In this document: piece after piece, positions 15,732 through 17,729 of the stretch | How the letters are laid out: every line of letters starts with the position of its first letter | How positions within the stretch are numbered: the first letter of the stretch is position 1 | From: an uncultured Pseudomonadota bacterium | Lineage (GTDB): Bacteria; Pseudomonadota; Gammaproteobacteria; Burkholderiales; SG8-39 | Assembly: GCA_903864555.1 (NCBI GenBank) | Contig: CAIPGJ010000571.1 | Span: 1-17,729 of the forward strand | Length of the DNA stretch: 17,729 bases | Reading direction: 5' to 3' | Translations under genes and position numbers: made by a program | Notes under the pieces: generated by a model | Databases searched by the model: none | The model's input: the letters and a program-made list of their open reading frames with translations, nothing else | What the model was told of the DNA's origin: nothing

Positions 15732-17135
15732 ATGAGTGCCGTACTGGAACAATCCGTCGAAGCCGCGATCGAACAAGCCGGTATCAACGCAAGCCGCATC
15801 CTCGCCAGCCACGTTGCGGGCAAGACCTACAATACGGTGCCCGAAGCCGTCGTGCATGCCTTCCAGCGCACGCTTCTCGATTTCCTCGCCTGTGCAATCT
15901 CCGGCGCCGCCATGCCCGTATCCAGGGCGCTGCTCGGCTACTACCGCGAAAGCGATACCACGCGGATCGCCGCCGTCATCGGCGAGGGCACCAGGCTCTC
16001 GGCGCCCAATGCTGCACTGGTCACCGGCGCCAACACCCATGGCCTGGACTTTGACGACGGCTACACCCAGGGATCGGCCCACCCCGGCGGCGTCATCTAC
16101 CCCGCCGTGCTGTCGCTGGCCCAGCAGCATGGATCAACGCCTGCAGACATTCAGCGCGCCGTGATTGCCGGCTACGACGTGATGCTGCGCATCGCCGGCG
16201 CCATGCATCCCTCGACGGCGCGGCGCGGTTTCCACAACACCCCGCTGGCCGGGGTGTTCGGGGCAGCGGCGGCCTGCGCCAGCCTGCTCAGACTCGATGA
16301 AGCCGGCACCCTGCATGCGCTGGGCATGGCGGGCAGCTTCTCCTCAGGCATACGGGAGTACCTGGACGAAGGCGCCGAGATCAAGCGCATCCATCCGGGC
16401 AAGGCCGCGCGTGACGGCCTGCTGTGCGCGGAATTTGCCCGCCACGGCATCACCGGCCCCAGCCGCATCCTGGAAGGGACCAACGGCTTCTTCCGGACCC
16501 ATGTGGATGGACCGGTCAAGTGGGGCAACCTGCTGGAAGACCTGGGGCAGCGCTACGAGATCGCCACGGCCTACTTCAAACCCTACCCCTGCTGCCGCCA
16601 CTACCAGTCCATCATCGACGGCATCAAGGATCTGCGTGCCGAGCACCGCTTCCAGCCCGCGGACGTCGAGCACATTGACCTCGGGCTGTATGCCGTGGGC
16701 GCCCAGGGCCACGACCACCAGCACGTGGAATCACTGCTCGAGGCGCAGATGAGCGCCCCCTGCGCCGCCGCCCTGGCCGTGGTCATGGGTGATGTGTCAG
16801 CGCCCATGTTCCTTCCGCAGACTCTGGAGCGCGAAGACGTGAAGGCGCTGATGCTCAGAACCACGACCCGAGTGGACGACGAATGTGAACGCATCTACCC
16901 CGGCGTGCGCTCCGGCCATGTGGCCATTGGGCTGCGCGATGGCCGCAGAATCGAGAAACGCGTGATCGACCCCAAGGGCGAAAAGAAGAATCCGATGAGT
17001 GATCGTGACCTGGAGGAAAAGCTCATCGCCAACTGCGAGCCCCTCATCGGCCGGCAGCGCTGCGACCAGTTGATCAGCCAGGTCTGGGCCTTCGGCCAGC
17101 TGACGGACGCATCGATCTTCTATCGCTGGCCCTGA
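15732..17135 (+). CDS. MmgE/PrpD-family protein
   Basis: This belongs to the MmgE/PrpD family (467 aa, usual length about 450-480), which includes 2-methylcitrate dehydratase, cis-aconitate decarboxylase and related isomerases. Visible signatures are HGLDFDDGYTQGSAHPG (residues 103-119), the GYDVMLRIAGAMHPSTARRGFHNT block (147-170), KRIHPGKAARDGL (218-230) and KPYPCCRHYQSIIDG (283-297). ATG at 15732 has AGGAGG about 6 bases upstream; an in-frame ATG 14 codons earlier has none. It lies 126 bases after the FG-GAP gene, with weak hairpins in the gap. Its 3' end overlaps the convergent monooxygenase gene by 16 bases. Members cannot be assigned a substrate from sequence alone. A dehydration or isomerisation step in the nearby catabolic set is the best inference. 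Confidence 0.9.
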   Translation: MSAVLEQSVEAAIEQAGINASRILASHVAGKTYNTVPEAVVHAFQRTLLDFLACAISGAAMPVSRALLGYYRESDTTRIAAVIGEGTRLSAPNAALVTGANTHGLDFDDGYTQGSAHPGGVIYPAVLSLAQQHGSTPADIQRAVIAGYDVMLRIAGAMHPSTARRGFHNTPLAGVFGAAAACASLLRLDEAGTLHALGMAGSFSSGIREYLDEGAEIKRIHPGKAARDGLLCAEFARHGITGPSRILEGTNGFFRTHVDGPVKWGNLLEDLGQRYEIATAYFKPYPCCRHYQSIIDGIKDLRAEHRFQPADVEHIDLGLYAVGAQGHDHQHVESLLEAQMSAPCAAALAVVMGDVSAPMFLPQTLEREDVKALMLRTTTRVDDECERIYPGVRSGHVAIGLRDGRRIEKRVIDPKGEKKNPMSDRDLEEKLIANCEPLIGRQRCDQLISQVWAFGQLTDASIFYRWP

Positions 17136-17729
17136 ATGGAGGTCCCGCCGGCAGCTGCAGCCCTGCTGCTGCGACGCTGCGCGGCGGCAGCGCGCCTCGA
17201 GTGCACCAGTTCGATCAGCTCGGGAATGTCGGTCATGTTGGCCCCGCTCTCGCGCATCACCACTGCAGGGTCCCGGTTCAATTCTTCGGGGGTACGCAAT
17301 TCGCGAGGCTTGGCCTGGGCCTCCAGGTGAGCCCCAATGTGGCGCGACCGCGCCACCACGCGCATGCCGAACTCGCACTGCTGCGCGTCGTAACGCGCGA
17401 GTGCCGCCGCAACGTCATTGTCGTGGGCTTCAAGTTCGTCGGCCAGACACTCTGCATCCAGCGCTGCCTTGGTGACCCCCATCCCCACATGCGGCCTCGC
17501 CACAAATGCCGCGTCACCCAACAGCAGCACCCGTCCACTCACCAGGCTGGGTGGCGCCAGGTCGAAAATGGCCTGAAAGAAAGGCTGGCTGATGCGCTCA
17601 ACCACCTCGGCGCATTGCGGCGCCATCACCTTGCGTGCAAGGCCGCGCATTTCCGCAATCACTTCAGGCCTGATCAGGGGTGGGGCAATGCTCGTGCCAT
17701 GGCAATGGCCGGTTGCATCGGTGCATATG
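17120..17729 (-). CDS. FAD-dependent monooxygenase, C-terminal part (cut by window edge)
   Basis: The frame is open from the stop at 17120 to the right edge of the window (203 codons), so the N-terminal FAD-binding half lies outside. The visible part has the second FAD motif GRVLLLGDAAFVARPHVGMG, characteristic of group A flavin hydroxylases, followed by the helix TKAALDAECLADEL. Upstream residues HGTSIAPPLIRPEVIAEM continue the family pattern, so the GTG at 17662 is not the real start. Such enzymes hydroxylate aromatic rings using NAD(P)H and O2. The Ala/Arg-rich C-terminal tail (AAAAQRRSSRAAAAGG) looks disordered. It overlaps the convergent MmgE/PrpD gene by 16 bases. Confidence 0.85.
   Translation of the reverse strand, partial: ICTDATGHCHGTSIAPPLIRPEVIAEMRGLARKVMAPQCAEVVERISQPFFQAIFDLAPPSLVSGRVLLLGDAAFVARPHVGMGVTKAALDAECLADELEAHDNDVAAALARYDAQQCEFGMRVVARSRHIGAHLEAQAKPRELRTPEELNRDPAVVMRESGANMTDIPELIELVHSRRAAAAQRRSSRAAAAGGTSIQGQR

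Noticed and set aside
1..17729. CRISPR arrays, insertion sequences, integrase or transposase genes, toxin-antitoxin or phage-defence genes
   Set aside because: None seen. There are no spaced direct repeats, transposase motifs or att-like repeats at the tRNA. The only repeats noticed are hairpin stems.

Overview
The window is GC-rich proteobacterial chromosome. ParC, ParE, DnaX, YbaB/EbfC and RecR have proteobacterial-type sequences. The 4.5S-type SRP RNA, the initiator tRNA with C1-A72, and the rRNA leader with a boxA motif all fit Beta- or Gammaproteobacteria. I lean towards Betaproteobacteria from the rRNA leader and the N-terminally extended ParC, but I cannot name a genus from the sequence alone.

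Positions 1-10400 are housekeeping DNA, all read leftward (minus strand). In order of transcription they hold parE, parC, an MFS transporter gene, the SRP RNA (ffs), dnaX, ybaB/ebfC, recR, a PA0069-type radical SAM gene, tRNA-fMet, and finally the promoter and leader of an rRNA operon whose 16S gene should begin just left of base 1. dnaX-ybaB-recR is the classic replication/repair operon (4-base overlap, then a 13-base gap). A 113-aa protein of unknown function sits upstream of parE.

Positions 11100-17729 look like an accessory catabolic region. They hold a carboxymuconolactone-decarboxylase-family protein (minus), a divergent fumarylacetoacetate-hydrolase-family protein (plus), an ACMSD-like amidohydrolase (minus), a divergent secreted FG-GAP/VCBS repeat protein (plus), an MmgE/PrpD-family protein (plus), and the C-terminal half of an FAD-dependent aromatic-ring monooxygenase (minus, cut by the right edge). 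Monooxygenation, ring-cleavage-product hydrolysis or decarboxylation, and hydratase/dehydratase chemistry together suggest breakdown of an aromatic or alicyclic compound. The pathway and substrate are not identifiable here.

Regulatory features are unusually legible. They include a near-consensus rRNA P1 promoter with a GC-rich discriminator, a strong tRNA promoter, an extended -10 placed so that dnaX mRNA may be leaderless, a 16-bp perfect palindrome between parE and parC, and two strong hairpin terminators sharing the same stem core. I found no mobile element, CRISPR array or defence system. The most interesting points are the unassigned catabolic gene set, the possible leaderless dnaX, and an N-terminal QNDLF motif in ParC that resembles the sliding-clamp-binding motif.
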